Shown piece after piece: positions 1 through 12,352 of a stretch of DNA of 64,000 bases; position 1 is the stretch's first letter, and every line of letters starts with the position of its first letter. The translations under genes and the position numbers were made by a program. The notes beneath the pieces were generated by a model. The model saw only the letters and a list, made by a program, of their open reading frames with translations. It had not been told where the DNA came from and did not search any database. The DNA lies in NCBI GenBank assembly GCA_018907035.1, contig JACCIC010000206.1:329001-393000 (forward strand), given 5' to 3'. Origin of the DNA: Sycobia sp. Sy_11 (Eukaryota; Arthropoda; Insecta; Hymenoptera; Epichrysomallidae).

Positions 1-673
1 ACAGATTGTTTCGGCAATGTTTCCAGTTGTGAATTCGGTTCCGTATCGTTTAGCGAGAGCGGCTATGCTCTTGAGACCCATGGAGTACTGAAAGAAATTA
101 TGAAGATTATCGAATGGCAACTATCATACGATAAAAATATTTAAACGAGAACGTAAATATATCTTACGGATTCTTGATAATTATCTAAATGTTCAGTGGT
201 GTGGCCATAGGGAAACAGAAGCAGCTGCGAATAGCTGTGGAAGGAAATGTAGGCGAAAAGCTTGTCGCCGATGGATTTGATGTAGTCCGACATGGTTTTT
301 GTTTCAATTTCTGAGAAAGGGCTACTTCCAGCATAAGTTTCTGAGCAGGGGTTAGAGCTGGCACCGCCGCCTATTGAAAAATTTCTTGCTTTAATTTCGG
401 GCAATGCAGAAGAAATCGATGTAAAGTTGTTCAATTTTCTAATCATTGAAATGCTTAACAAGAATGCACTTTGATATTTTGGCAAAATGCAGAAAAAACA
501 GAGAAGAAAAGGAAATCTTACTCATCCACTTGAAGCCCCAGTTACGATTAGCGTCAGCTCCTTTGCAGAAAAGACTACTCTTGGATAAAGTTTTACGCCA
601 AAGTCGATCCTGGAAAAAAATTTCCATAATGTTGCATTTAAACGCTAATCGCAGAATGACGACTATATATATA

Positions 674-724
<51 letters not shown>

Positions 725-2490
725 CGTGTTTGTGTATATTATAGCACTTCGATAGAGACTTACGTTAGTGTGCGTGTAGACGTAGCCATCGGGATTGAAC
801 GAGGGAAACATGTACCAGTCGTAAGACTCGGCGAGTTTGCGCACGTCGGGCTCGGTGCTGGTCAGAAATTGATCGAGCAGGTACGTAACGGTCGCCGGGG
901 AGATCCATTCGCGGGCGTGAATGCCGCCCTCGACGAAAACGCCGGGCTTCCGCTTCCCGAAGCTGAGCCTCACGCCTTTGATCTGGCGGCCCTGGAAGGT
1001 CTTGCCGGCCTTGACGATCTCGACCTTGTCGGGATGCTCGACGGCGAGCGAGTCCAGCCAGGAGTAAATCTCCTCGATCGTGTGGTAGCTCTTCCAGTCG
1101 AAGCCGGCCTCCCGCGTGCTCGGGTTCTCGTCGTCGATCAGGGCTTGGACGTCCTTCACGTAGAGCTCGTATCTCATGTCCGTGTCGTTCATCAGCTCGG
1201 AAAATTCGCTCATTAACGAGGGCGCTACCATCAGATCGGCCGGTTGAAACACGCGGCTTGGATTTTTCCAATACGAATACTAAAAATCATCAAAATAATA
1301 CAGTAGACGGTTTAAACGCAAAGCATACAACTGAAACCAGAGTAAATGTACTTTTCAATATCTATGACATCCAAAATTTTAGGAACATTATTTTAAAAAC
1401 TATATTTATTACAGATCATCGATCGCATTAAGAGTCAAACAAGACATGATTCAAAAGATTCTATCACCAACATTAAATATATTAAATATATATATAGAGA
1501 GAGAGAGAGATACCATCAAAAGTTATTAGAATTATACGATAAAGACGTATAGTGCAAATAATTATTTGATTACATCTCAATCATATCTCCTCAATGTCAT
1601 CAATAATAAATATGAGAATTGTAATGTTTTAATGATAAACTTTAATCGATTATTTCAATAAGAATTTAAAGTTATATCGAGCGTTAAACTTGATGTATAT
1701 AAATTAAGTGAAAATAATTTAATAATGTAATTTCTATTATACACATCACTATAATGTAATTGTATTTAATTGTAATGCTCTAAAGAACTTCTGTGAAATG
1801 GAGTTGAATAGAGATGTAAAACCGATTTTCTAAAAAATTTATTTTTTATGTTATACAATAAAAAATTTTAACTGTCCTTATGAATTATTATATTGTGGAA
1901 TTAAGGACAGCCGCAACGCCGTTTTTTATCTCTTGCATATTCTAGTTGCTGTATTTCCGGTCGTTAAACTAAATGTTAATCTGGAAGTAATCAACCATTT
2001 TAAAAGATAAAGCTACAGTTATATATAACGCATGTCATTCAGGTAGATTATTAAAAAAAAAAAAAAAAAAAAAAAAAGATTTTTTACAAACTGGTATTTG
2101 CTTAATTCTTCAAATTTTAATAATCCGATTAAATTACCTATTTATAATTATTTACATTTTTATCAGTTTACGTGCATAAATTAAAAATTTTATATATTTA
2201 TTTCGGCGCATGCGATATTACTGCCTTATTTTGTTTAATTTTTGATATCATTAAGTATGATTTCAGTTGGAATCCAAAAAAGTATTTTTATCCACGATGA
2301 TTTTGAAAAGATAATTTTTTGTAAATTAAAAAATAAAATTCACAAAGATAAAGAAATAACTAAAACAATGCATTACTAATAGCATTCATTAACAATAGTA
2401 ATAAAATATTAATAAAGTAACTCAAATGATCTGGAAACTTTTTAAATTGACAACAAATAGTTTCAAGATCGATTTTGGATTTATTTAATT

Positions 2491-2551
<61 letters not shown>

Positions 2552-2894
2552 TTAAAATCATATTTAATATTAAATTAGTATTTTAATTAAAGTATCTTTA
2601 TAATTTTTTTTTATTCACTTAGTAAATTTTATCGAAATCTAATGATTTTAAGGAATGTGATCGTAAATTTTAATTATATAGGAGATATACGTATCCGAAA
2701 ACACATTATTCTATTTTATCAAGCTATATAAATTTTATAATACTTACGCCCTCATTAAGGTGTTCAATTTGCCTGAGGAGCTCCAGATGCTCAATTGATG
2801 AAGGAATAATTCGAAAAACTTTGAAGTTTTCAAAGGTAGCCTTTTCCGTTAAGGTGGCGGCCACAAGGGCTAAGAAAATAACGGTGCGCAACAT
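1..2894 (-). CDS. Secreted M14 zinc carboxypeptidase (A/B type), 3' end off the window
   Basis: Exons in coding order: 2894-2748, 1279-764, 609-522, 370-168 and 87-1 (continuing left). All joints keep frame and use GT-AG sites, giving 347 residues of an expected roughly 420. Residues 1-16 form a hydrophobic signal peptide ([15 protein letters not shown]). A propeptide follows to about residue 105, then the peptidase domain. The zinc motif HAREW gives His170 and Glu173, and the third ligand is His295 in [15 protein letters not shown] (239-246) and PCSETYAG (258-265) are family hallmarks. The catalytic Glu and the residue that sets A versus B specificity lie beyond the edge, so the subtype is undecided. 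The start is the ATG just after a likely acceptor (ttcag, about 2905), so an upstream 5'UTR exon is probable. By family it is a secreted enzyme that removes C-terminal residues from peptides, commonly in the insect gut. Exon 2 is G/C-rich at third positions while exons 1, 3, 4 and 5 are AT-rich. Confidence 0.93.
664..723. repeat. (AT)n then (GT)n microsatellite inside carboxypeptidase intron
   Basis: About six AT units run directly into more than twenty GT units. The array fills much of the 154-nt intron between exons 2 and 3 (610-763). Confidence 0.95.
1280..2747 (-). other. First coding intron of the carboxypeptidase
   Basis: AT-rich intron between GGC|gtaagt (donor at 2747) and the acceptor tttttag (at 1280). 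It holds a short GA tract (1496-1510), a poly-A run (about 2054-2077) and a 58-bp (TA)n array (2493-2550). I see no coding sequence or RNA gene in it. Confidence 0.85.
2493..2550. repeat. (TA)n microsatellite
   Basis: Uninterrupted alternating TA of about 29 units within the carboxypeptidase intron. Confidence 0.97.
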
Positions 2895-3226
2895 AATATC
2901 TCTCTGAAATATATAATTATACTTTGTCAATGGACAAAATTTTAACTTGAAATACTTAATAATAGATTGAAAAAATAAATTCTGACTGATTTTTCAATAA
3001 ATTACAACAAAAATAGAATACAGATTACAGAATCATATTCTAATATTATAGAGTTTGCTTAATATTGAAATAATCCTTATCGCAACAGTTTCTTTGCAGT
3101 TCTGATTTTTGTATGTATGCGCAACAATGGCATCATTTGGAAATATTTGTGAATGTTAAAAAAAACATCTTATATTATACTAGAATAAAATATTTTGAAC
3201 TGTCTAATTTTTTTAAAATCACTATA

Positions 3227-3228
<2 letters not shown>

Positions 3229-3283
<55 letters not shown>
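3229..3283. repeat. (AT)n microsatellite
   Basis: About 27 uninterrupted AT units upstream of the carboxypeptidase. Confidence 0.97.
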
Positions 3284-3286
<3 letters not shown>

Positions 3287-4478
3287 CGTACCACTTGTCG
3301 CGCACGGGAGATGAAAGTCTGAACAATGTCACTGTATTCGACTTGTATTTATTTCAGTCATCCCCACTTAAAGTTTCCACAATCGCAGGTTTACCACTTA
3401 AAGTGGCTTATGCTGTACATTTGAAGAATTCACTTTTTACTTATCATAAGATTTGAGTTTCATCGACATAAAAATATCACGATCGTTCTAGTAGCAGATA
3501 TTGTATATATACAATTGAATAAACGATCGATAAGATTTGTATTTGATTGCATGAATCAATATATTCATAATTAGTATTATTATTATTATTATGACATTAT
3601 AAATAAACGAAAATAATTGAAAATTATTACCTTTTAAGAATAATAGCTTCATTTTCTAATAATATATTAGTTTATAAACTACAATTGAGATACCGACGCT
3701 CAATCATATAGAACAATCTATATATGTACACGTAAAAGTTAATTTCATGAAAGGTAGCTCTGACTTTATTATTACAACTATATTAACAACTCGCGTTGTT
3801 TGTTTTCTTGTAGATCAAAGTAATAATGTAAATTAGCTACATATAAATCAGAATAATCTATATTGCATTTTTAGTGAAATAATTCCACTTAGAAAGAAGT
3901 AAATAATTCAAAACTTTTGTTTCTATTTTATAATCGAATAATCATAACTATATATATCTATTTCTGCGTAAATTGACTTATCATAACTGAATCTAATCTA
4001 TAAAATAAATTGTTTTTTAAATTTTCCATAAATCCGCTTACTGAAATTAACCCTGCTATATGATAGTTTTAGCATTGATTTTATTCTTTATTCTTTACAT
4101 ATACTTAATCTTTTGGTTGAAATAATTTTCAATTGAGTAAACGTTTTGACATCGATCGTGTACTTTATTATTCATTAAATTTAAAAGCAAGCATTTTTTG
4201 ATACGTAAATAAATTACCGAATTTACCAATCCGTATAATTTTCTTATATTAATTTACAATATTAACATTACGTCTTTTTACCTTTACATTTTGTTAAACT
4301 TAAGAAAAACTACTATTTGCTTTTTTGGAAACGCTGATGTGCATTATTGATATCGTGTGATTACGATCATTATGCGTTTTATATTGGATTCTGTTTATCA
4401 ATAAAAATAATTTTCAAATAATCTTTCATTGTATACAAAATCCTTTTATCATGAAAGCAAATTTCGGAATAAACGTTC

Positions 4479-4481
<3 letters not shown>

Positions 4482-4536
<55 letters not shown>
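4482..4536. repeat. (AT)n microsatellite
   Basis: About 27 uninterrupted AT units in the intergenic region. Confidence 0.97.
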
Positions 4537-4538
<2 letters not shown>

Positions 4539-6189
4539 GTTTATAGTTGATTGAGACCTACATTCGTATATATAGGCCTGATAGTTTAACAGATTGACTT
4601 ATTTTAATAAGTAGAATTTCCTGTTCTGATTTTATATATTTATATCATCCGTAGTTGTATAATAGCATAATTCTGAAAATAGTATATATAATGATATACA
4701 TTTGTAGAATATATACAAATAATGGATATAATGTTCTAGAATCCTAAAATGTTTTCAATTATAATCAATTGCTATTAGTGTAATTCCGTCACTCATATAT
4801 TATATTAAACACCAGATTGTTATTAAAATTATATGTATGTGCTAATTCTATTAATATAAGATTTCAAAAAATCCATTTTATAAAGCTTCACTAATGTCAA
4901 TAAATTTATATCATTTATTATAAAATAATCGTTTTTTTTCAAATTTCTTATTATTCGCTCAAATATAATTTACACTTGAAACATCTACTGCAACAGATAA
5001 ATCTTAGCAAATAATTTGTCTTTCATATTATTATTATAGAATAAGAATTATCTGATGAGAGTTGGAAAATTCTTTAAATAATTTTTATGTATATAAAATA
5101 ATATTTATTCGCATGTATACATAGAGATGGACTTTTAATTTACAATTTCATAAATATTGCTTCAACTTTTAAAAATTTGTTATTTGTAACAAATTTTTTA
5201 TTACATATGTACAATTGTACATATATAATACCTAATAAATAATAAATATAGACGGGGCAAAATGTTGTCCGTAGGTCTTCTCAAGTTTTATATAGCTCTT
5301 CTAATACCAAAACCTGATGAACTATTTAAATTGTGCAGATACACACCAAGAATCATTAACACTTATTCCAAGGAAAAACATGAAAAGGGACACTATATAT
5401 AGTATGAATATAATAGAAATAGTACTTATATTCTTATACTAGTGGGCGGAGATTTATCCATATGTAAGCCTTGTTCATTACTATAAGGTTAGAAGAGATT
5501 GGCATTTCTGTGAAGTGCCAGGCACTTGGATAGTTTTTCAAAGTAACAATGTTATAGAAATCTATATTCAATAGAATATACTTTGTGAATCTAGATCTAC
5601 GTTTTCCGGAATTGATAGAAATGAATCTAAAAGTTATTGTTCTTACATTTTGTACTTAATTTTCGTCTTAACAACATATAGAGGCATGATTTGATCTTTT
5701 AATATATATGTATATATGATAATTTTTCATCTGAAACATTTTAGATGGTAATTCTTTTTGTTCAATAAATGTTTTTAAAAATTGCTGTAATTAATATTAA
5801 CAATAAAATAAATAACATTTCTCTTAGTAATTAGGTATAAATCTAATTTTTTTTTTTAATTCAGAAGAGTTTATAGAGTGCATGGCTTCAATGACATATG
5901 TATAGGAGCTTAAACTTGAGGATTATAGTGTAAGCGTATTATCTGTTCAATCTCTTCATAATATCTAGAAGATTGCAGCTATATAAAGTAGATTAGTCTA
6001 CCGTATAACTATATTTCAATTATAAAGTAATTGACGTATATATACATATATGCTTGTCCATCTGTAGATAATTATATATAACCGTAATGTATAATTAGGC
6101 TACAAAATATAGAGATATATAATATTTATTGGTAATATATTTTAAAGATTTCAAAGCGCGCGGTACTGGCTACATCATATTATTTGCTG

Positions 6190-6230
6190 CATTGCCAGGA
6201 AAATGGCGGAGCCAATGAGAAACTGGAAAA
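6190..6230 (+). promoter_or_regulatory. Possible housekeeping promoter element upstream of ILK
   Basis: The sequence gaaaatggcggagccaatga combines a YY1-like AAAATGGCGG core with a CCAAT box, in the plus orientation about 1 kb before the ILK start codon. This is motif resemblance only. Confidence 0.25.
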
Positions 6231-6694
6231 AACGGCATTAAAAGCTCCTCCTATACTAAATACCATACACACCTATTTCTGTTCTTTCTTTTCCTTATTC
6301 GTACATTGAGATCATTGGGTACATTTTGTTCGAATAATCGAACCTTAAAACCAGTTTCGAACCGCCCATCCAAAACCAAGCAGGTTCGACTTCGAAGCAA
6401 ATGAAACATAAATGTTTGGTATATGAGCATGATGAAAAGTAATTGTTGCAAGAATCAAAATAATTATTTTGATATCCTTGAACACATGTAGCTTATATTG
6501 AAATGTGTCTAGTTATAGATTATTAGTCACAAGCTCAAGCAGAAAGCACTCGTCTTTTCGTGTATTATGCATTATTTGTGCAACACCCACAACACAATCC
6601 TCATATACTATTGCCTTACAGCTTACAGCTATTGACCATAAACAGACTTTGAGCAGCTCTGAGAGCTCAGCTCAGCGCTTGCTCAGCATCACAG

Positions 6695-6715
6695 CGTAAG
6701 ACGTCAGTGCCAGTT
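6695..6715 (+). promoter_or_regulatory. Candidate ILK transcription start (Inr-like)
   Basis: gacgtcagtgcc includes TCAGTG, the arthropod initiator consensus, inside a short less AT-rich patch. If used, the 5'UTR would be about 530 nt without splicing. Inference only. Confidence 0.25.
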
Positions 6716-7234
6716 CTTCATTCTTCTTCATTTGGATTCGTTCATACGGTTTCATTGAGTTAAAAAACTGTTGTTTTCGTTATGTCTAAATGGAGAATTA
6801 GGAGTGGTCAATTGTGAAAATATTATTTCTCTCGACTTTGTAAAGACGAGAAATTGTGAAGGACGGTTAATAAGATGGGCAAAAAATAAAGAAATTAACA
6901 GACTGAAGCATAAAAAAGCTATACATTTAGTGTTATATTAGATTTGCAAAGAAAATCAACATATAAACGATTTTCATATCTAGGCTAAAGATAGCTGATA
7001 ATTTTAATTTACTTTTATAATATAACTAATACCAAAAAGCTCTAGTCAGCAAATTCTAAAAGGATTTAAATACATATAGAAAAAAATAATTAAATTTATT
7101 ATATGATTTTATAGTCTAATGGTCTATATCTGTCAGTGTTTCCATAAGAGTTTATTTTTAGAATCTCACGTTTATATCTATTTCTTAATAAGTTCATGAT
7201 TTTATGCTAACAATAGTAAATTTAAAAATTAAAA

Positions 7235-9044
7235 ATGGAAGATATCTTTCAGTGGTGTCGTGAAGGCAATGCTATGCAAGTTCGTGTTTGGCTTGATGAT
7301 ACTGAACATGATATGAATCAAGGGTGAGACATGTGTATTTTTTGTTAATTTAATATTTATATAATATTTATTCTTATAATAATATGATTACTTATATATT
7401 ATTAATTATTTAGAGATGATCATGGATTTAGTCCTCTACATTGGTGCAGCAAAGAAGGTCATACAAAACTAGCTGAATTACTTGTTAGCAGAGGAGCTCG
7501 TATAAATGCCACTAATAGAGGGGATGATACACCATTGCATTTAGCTGCTGCCCATGGTCATAAGGATATTGTTCAATTGGTATATTAACTAAAAATTAAT
7601 AAAAACAATCTTCAGCATGCGATTAATACATACACAATTCTATTTAGCTTTTAAGAAATAGAGCTGATGTAAATGTTACCAATGAGCATGGCAATACAGC
7701 TCTTCATTACGCGTGTTTTTGGGGGGATCAAGCAGTTGCTGAAGAATTAGTTGCAGCTGGTGCCTTAGTGTCAATTGCAAATAAAGATAGCGATACACCA
7801 CTAGATAAGGCTAGGGGTCCTCTAGCAAAACGTTTACATGGTAATTATTTACATTTGTAATGGCTTATTGAACTTTTAATTAAAATTGAATATTATATAT
7901 TGTAATTTTATTTTTAGATCTTGCTGTTGAATTTGGTCAAGATTTGAAAAAAATTCAATTCAAAGATCAAAGCTGGCTTGGTCTGAAAACTAGAAGTCGT
8001 ATGTTTAAATTAATATAATAAGTAATTTAATGTTAATAACTGAAATGTTTATGTTTATACTTACATTTAATAGGAGATGCAACATTATCTAGACATAAAG
8101 GTATTAATATGGCAGATTTATCCTTACATACACAATTAGCTGTATCTCCAAGTGGTGAAACATGGAGAGGTCGTTGGCAAAATAATGATATAGTGGCAAA
8201 AATTTTAAGTGTCCGTGAATGCTCAGCACGAATTTCTAGGGATTTTAATGAAGAATTCCCTAAACTTAGAATATTTTCACATCCAAATGTGCTTCCAGTT
8301 TTGGGATGTGTTAATCAACCTCCTAGACTAGCGACAGTTTCTCAGTATATGGCAAGAGGTAGTCTTCATCGTCTACTGCATGGAGGTACTGGAGTTGTAG
8401 TGGATACAGCACGTGCCTTACGTTTAGCACTTGATGTAGCAAGAGCTATGGCCTTTTTACATGGATTAGAGAGACAAAATCGGTGCCGATTTCATTTAAA
8501 TAGTAAACATGTTATGGTTGGTATTAAAATATTCATAAGAAGTTATATTCATACCTACTATAAATATCTTTAATACTTATTATTTTAAACAGATTGATGA
8601 AGACTTAACTGCTCGTGTGAATATGGCAGATTCAAAATTTTCTTTTCAAGAAGTTGGTCGTATTTATGAGCCAGCTTGGATGTCACCAGAAGCACTCAGT
8701 AAAAAGCCATCAGATATAAATTTGGAAGCTAGTGACATGTGGAGTTTTGCTGTATTACTGTGGGAACTAGCTACTCGAGAAGTTCCATTTGCTGATTTAT
8801 CTCCAATGGAATGTGGAATGAAAGTAATATTTTTTATAAACATAAATTATTTTATTTCATGTAGACTGTAATAATTTATATGATATATATATTATAGATT
8901 GCTTTAGAAGATTTACGTGTCAGCATTCCCCCAGGAATATCTCCACATCTTGCCAAACTTATTAGAATTTGTATGAATGAAGATCCAGGAAAAAGACCTT
9001 CATTTGATATGGTTGTACCAATTTTAGATAAAATGAAGCGCTAA
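7235..9044 (+). CDS. Ilk: Integrin-linked kinase (pseudokinase adhesion scaffold)
   Basis: Seven coding exons: 7235-7323, 7414-7579, 7648-7840, 7918-7998, 8074-8516, 8593-8823 and 8898-9044. The sum is 1350 nt, or 449 aa, close to vertebrate ILK. The start [12 protein letters not shown] matches the ILK N-terminus. Ankyrin repeats span about residues 5-165, a linker about 165-190, and the kinase-like domain about 190-446. Lys219 in the NDIVAK strand corresponds to the ATP-site lysine. There is no HRD catalytic motif (the region reads RCRFHLNS), and the DFG position reads ADSKFSF, so the protein is a pseudokinase as in the family. In the family, the ankyrin part binds PINCH, the kinase-like part binds parvin and integrin beta tails, and the complex links integrins to actin at muscle and epithelial attachments. 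All splice sites are GT-AG with short AT-rich introns. The ATG follows a run of A typical of insect start contexts. Confidence 0.96.
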
Positions 9045-9260
9045 AAATATTGCTTTTCTAATGGAAAATGGATAACAGATTTTCATGTCCACTTGCAAAA
9101 TATGGTATAGATGGAAGGAAATTTAAATAAAATTTCTATTTTTAATGCAATAACTAATATAGTGCTTATAATTTTTCACAATAGTTAAAACTATTTAAAA
9201 GTGCCTAAATAATATTTTTATTATATATAGTATATAGATTTTTAGTGTGAAAATATCTCA

Positions 9261-9265
<5 letters not shown>

Positions 9266-9315
<50 letters not shown>
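9266..9315. repeat. (AT)n microsatellite
   Basis: About 25 AT units downstream of ILK. Confidence 0.97.
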
Positions 9316-9322
<7 letters not shown>

Positions 9323-9831
9323 ATCTTTAATTGTAATTAACTGCTAATTTTAATATAATGATATAAAATTATATATACTTATTGAAATTAAAATTTTTTA
9401 CTTATATAATGTTTATTATTGTATACATGACCATTTAACAGTAAATGTTTATAATTGTTATAATTTGTTTTAATTATTTAAAAAAAAAGTAATGAAAATT
9501 CAATAAATAATTCTAGAGTGAGAATTAAATATCTAATGATAAATTATATGTTAACAACATTTATAATTTTAAATAACATAATTTTAATCAGAGCAATTTA
9601 TGTATATATAGTTCTTTACATTCATAGTACTGTCACTTGTTATATGATAATTAGTGATCTATAACATTGTTCGCTAGAAATCCAAATACAATCATTCATT
9701 GAAATCTATTTCTATTTGTAGGCATTTGAGAACATAATAAAAACTTTTGTTTCATTACAAATCTTGAAAATCGATTGGCACTTTTGGTGCAAATATTTTA
9801 ATAGTAGTTAAAAACGAATAATCAAAATCCA

Positions 9832-9840
<9 letters not shown>

Positions 9841-9882
<42 letters not shown>
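9841..9882. repeat. (TA)n microsatellite
   Basis: About 21 TA units. Confidence 0.97.
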
Positions 9883-9885
<3 letters not shown>

Positions 9886-10231
9886 AACCTATTACAATAA
9901 TGTATTACATATTATAATTGAAAAAAAATTAGATTTCTATGAATATTTTACAATTCATATTGAATTGTTTTTAATTAAACTTCTTAGATTCCAAATATTT
10001 ACAAAATAATTTTCCGTAATATTTTTTATAATATTTCTATCAAAATTAAATATAAATATTTTCATGTCCTCCAGGAACAATTGGATCAAATCTGAATATA
10101 CAGATGTATGTCCAATTTGATCGCAATCTGTCAAGTAAGATCATTGTCGTATTAATTTATAAAAAAATTTATTTGACGAAACTTTCATATTTATATATAC
10201 ATTGTACACATTACAAACGACGATGCAGTTC

Positions 10232-10985
10232 GGTCAATAACGTGTCCAGTCACTACCGGCGTCGATAATTGCCCGGCATCTCTGAGGCATGCTTTCTACT
10301 AATTTGACGTCGTATTCTAGTGGCAACGATCTCCAGAGCCGACGAATTTGGTAAGACAACTGCTTCAAAATGTGTATGCATCTTCCACGAAGCTTCTGTT
10401 TAATATATGCCCACAAATTTTCAATAAGGTTTGCATCGGGCAACCAAAGAGGTGGAAAGTGCCAAATCTCTGCTTTGAGAAGCAGCCCCAAAGATGCACC
10501 TTTATTCTGTATTTTACAGTCCTCTGAACAAGCTTATTGGTAGAAGTTGACCAGGCTTGCGTGAGGACACGACGTTCCCAAATAGAAAATTCATTAGTAA
10601 AAATGAAATTTTCCAAGTCTCTATCAATATTTTCATGCGCCCAAGCGGGTCGCCTTGCCACATGTTTTTCAGTCAACAGAGGCTTCTTCATTGTGTTCGG
10701 CCATTTCAGGCCATGAGTACAATGATGGGTTCGGATAGTTTCCTAGGACATATCTCAACCTTTTTCCATTAATTTTGCTTGTCCTTGCCGCAGTGTTAAA
10801 GCCGGATTCCGCGGAAACAGATGCACCATTTTTTCATCATCTTGTTTGCCCACTTTTCCTATCGAGCCGCGTTCTGGTAAATTATCGACATTTTGAGACA
10901 CTTTGTATATCGCTGTATCCACTTATGTGAAAATGCCTTCGACCTTCTCGTATATTTAGCAGCCGCTGATTGCAACATTTTGGGA
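10232..10985 (-). mobile_element. Decayed Tc1-like transposase (inactive DNA transposon relic)
   Basis: Read on the minus strand in several frames. A helix-turn-helix remnant near 10985-10890 reads KAFSHKWIQRY. NVDNLPERGS and NPALTLRQ follow at about 10890-10790, then KKPLLTEKHVARRPAWAHE and NFIFTNEFSIW at 10691-10555. A C-terminal block at 10491-10234 contains LPDANLIENLW and SMPQRCRAIIDAG. These are the usual blocks of Tc1-family transposases in order. At least two frameshifts and in-frame stops break it. The middle block that normally carries the second catalytic Asp is missing. The first catalytic Asp position reads Asn (TNE), and only the Glu of IENLW survives. Terminal inverted repeats could not be identified. 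It cannot encode an active enzyme. Confidence 0.88.
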
Positions 10986-12293
10986 CCTTTTGCGTGGATA
11001 CAAAGGAACACAGCCTCGTAGCGCGACGCGTACTTATATTATCTATGGCGTTTAACGCGATTCTCTTTCAAAATATTAATAACAACTAAATCTTTGTTGA
11101 CAATGCATCAAGGAGAAAGCTTCCCTCCATCGGCTCGCGAAGGAATTAGAGCAAAATCTTTCATTACTTGTTAGTAATGTCGACAACGCTCTTACTTGAC
11201 TGACTGTATATTATCAAGTTAATTTTTATTACTTTAATTTTTATTCTTTTTATACAAATAAAAATAATTCATGTTTTTTTGTTTGTAATTATACGAAATT
11301 TTCGAGATTTATAGTTTATAAGAAATGTACCTATTATAGATTGATTTTTCTTACAGAAAATGAAGATCTTAATCATGTCTTATTTTTATATTTTACATAC
11401 AAGTATCATTGTATTTCTGATTCTAGAATATTTGTTAATTTTAATTGTGAACTAATACAAATAATTTTTTTCTATGAGTTCAAAATATTTGGTTAAATAT
11501 AAATGAACATTGCAAATTATTTAAATTATAATAAGCTAATAACGTTATTACTCTTAAATATATATTGAAAATTATTTTTTGCACTGGCTTGCAATAATAT
11601 AAAAATAATTATATATAAACTAATTATAAAAATTACTTATATTTTTTTTTACATATTTAAAGAAAAGTTTATTTTAATTTTTTTATAAAAAAAAAATAAA
11701 TTATATGTATAAAAGAAGATTTTAAATTTTTAAGTTTTAAATCTAGTAAGTACAAAAAACTAAACATTTTCTAATATCTGCCTGTAATAAGTCGAATAAA
11801 TAATGTTAAGCTAATAAATATTATTAAACTAGTTACTTTTTAAAAAAATAAAATTGTTTTATAGCAAAAGATATTTTTTGTATAAACATTCGTCATTTGA
11901 AGCAATATATAAGTTGTTTTTAAATACATTTTTATAGCCACAAGAACATTTGATAATAATTGAAGAAAATTGATTTGAAAATAAACCAGGTATAAGTATT
12001 TATTGGGATTATGAAAATATATTTTTTTAAGAAAAACTCGCATTCAAATTTTCATTGTGTATGTGTGCGTGTGTGTGTGAAAGAGATAAAATTTTCCTGT
12101 AGTTGCATCTTTTTACGCAACCTTTAGTCGTTCTGATTTTTTCTTGATACTTTTGATTTCATGGACAGCACGAGTCTTTGTACAAAAATTATACTTAACG
12201 GATGAGGAACTCATCCGTTTGTGTCTCATTTTAAAGGTTTCAATTTCAAATAATATTTTTACGATAAGTGTGGGGTCAAATCACGAAGGTGTG

Positions 12294-12296
<3 letters not shown>

Positions 12297-12351
<55 letters not shown>
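12297..12351. repeat. (AT)n microsatellite
   Basis: About 27 AT units. Confidence 0.97.

Positions 12352-12352
<1 letters not shown>

Larger units (their letters stand above)
2905..6160. other. AT-rich intergenic DNA, no gene seen
   Basis: Contains the (AT)n arrays at 3229-3283 and 4482-4536 and scattered homopolymer tracts. A more complex stretch at about 5240-5560 includes a 7-bp-arm hairpin (AAGTGCC A GGCACTT, about 5515-5529). No open frame here has protein-like composition or splice context. Confidence 0.7.
9045..10200 (+). other. ILK 3'UTR and AT-rich downstream DNA
   Basis: A possible AATAAA polyadenylation signal occurs near 9126 (tttaaataaaat), about 80 nt past the stop. The rest is AT-rich with (AT)n arrays at 9266-9315 and 9841-9882. 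No gene is seen. Confidence 0.6.

Noticed and set aside
680..1216. 178-codon plus-strand open frame opposite the carboxypeptidase
   Set aside because: It is the antisense shadow of GC3-rich exon 2, and its first residues are translated GT repeats.
5052..5075. CTGATGAGAGTTGGAAAA resembling a hammerhead core
   Set aside because: No stem II, and the conserved C after GAAA is missing.
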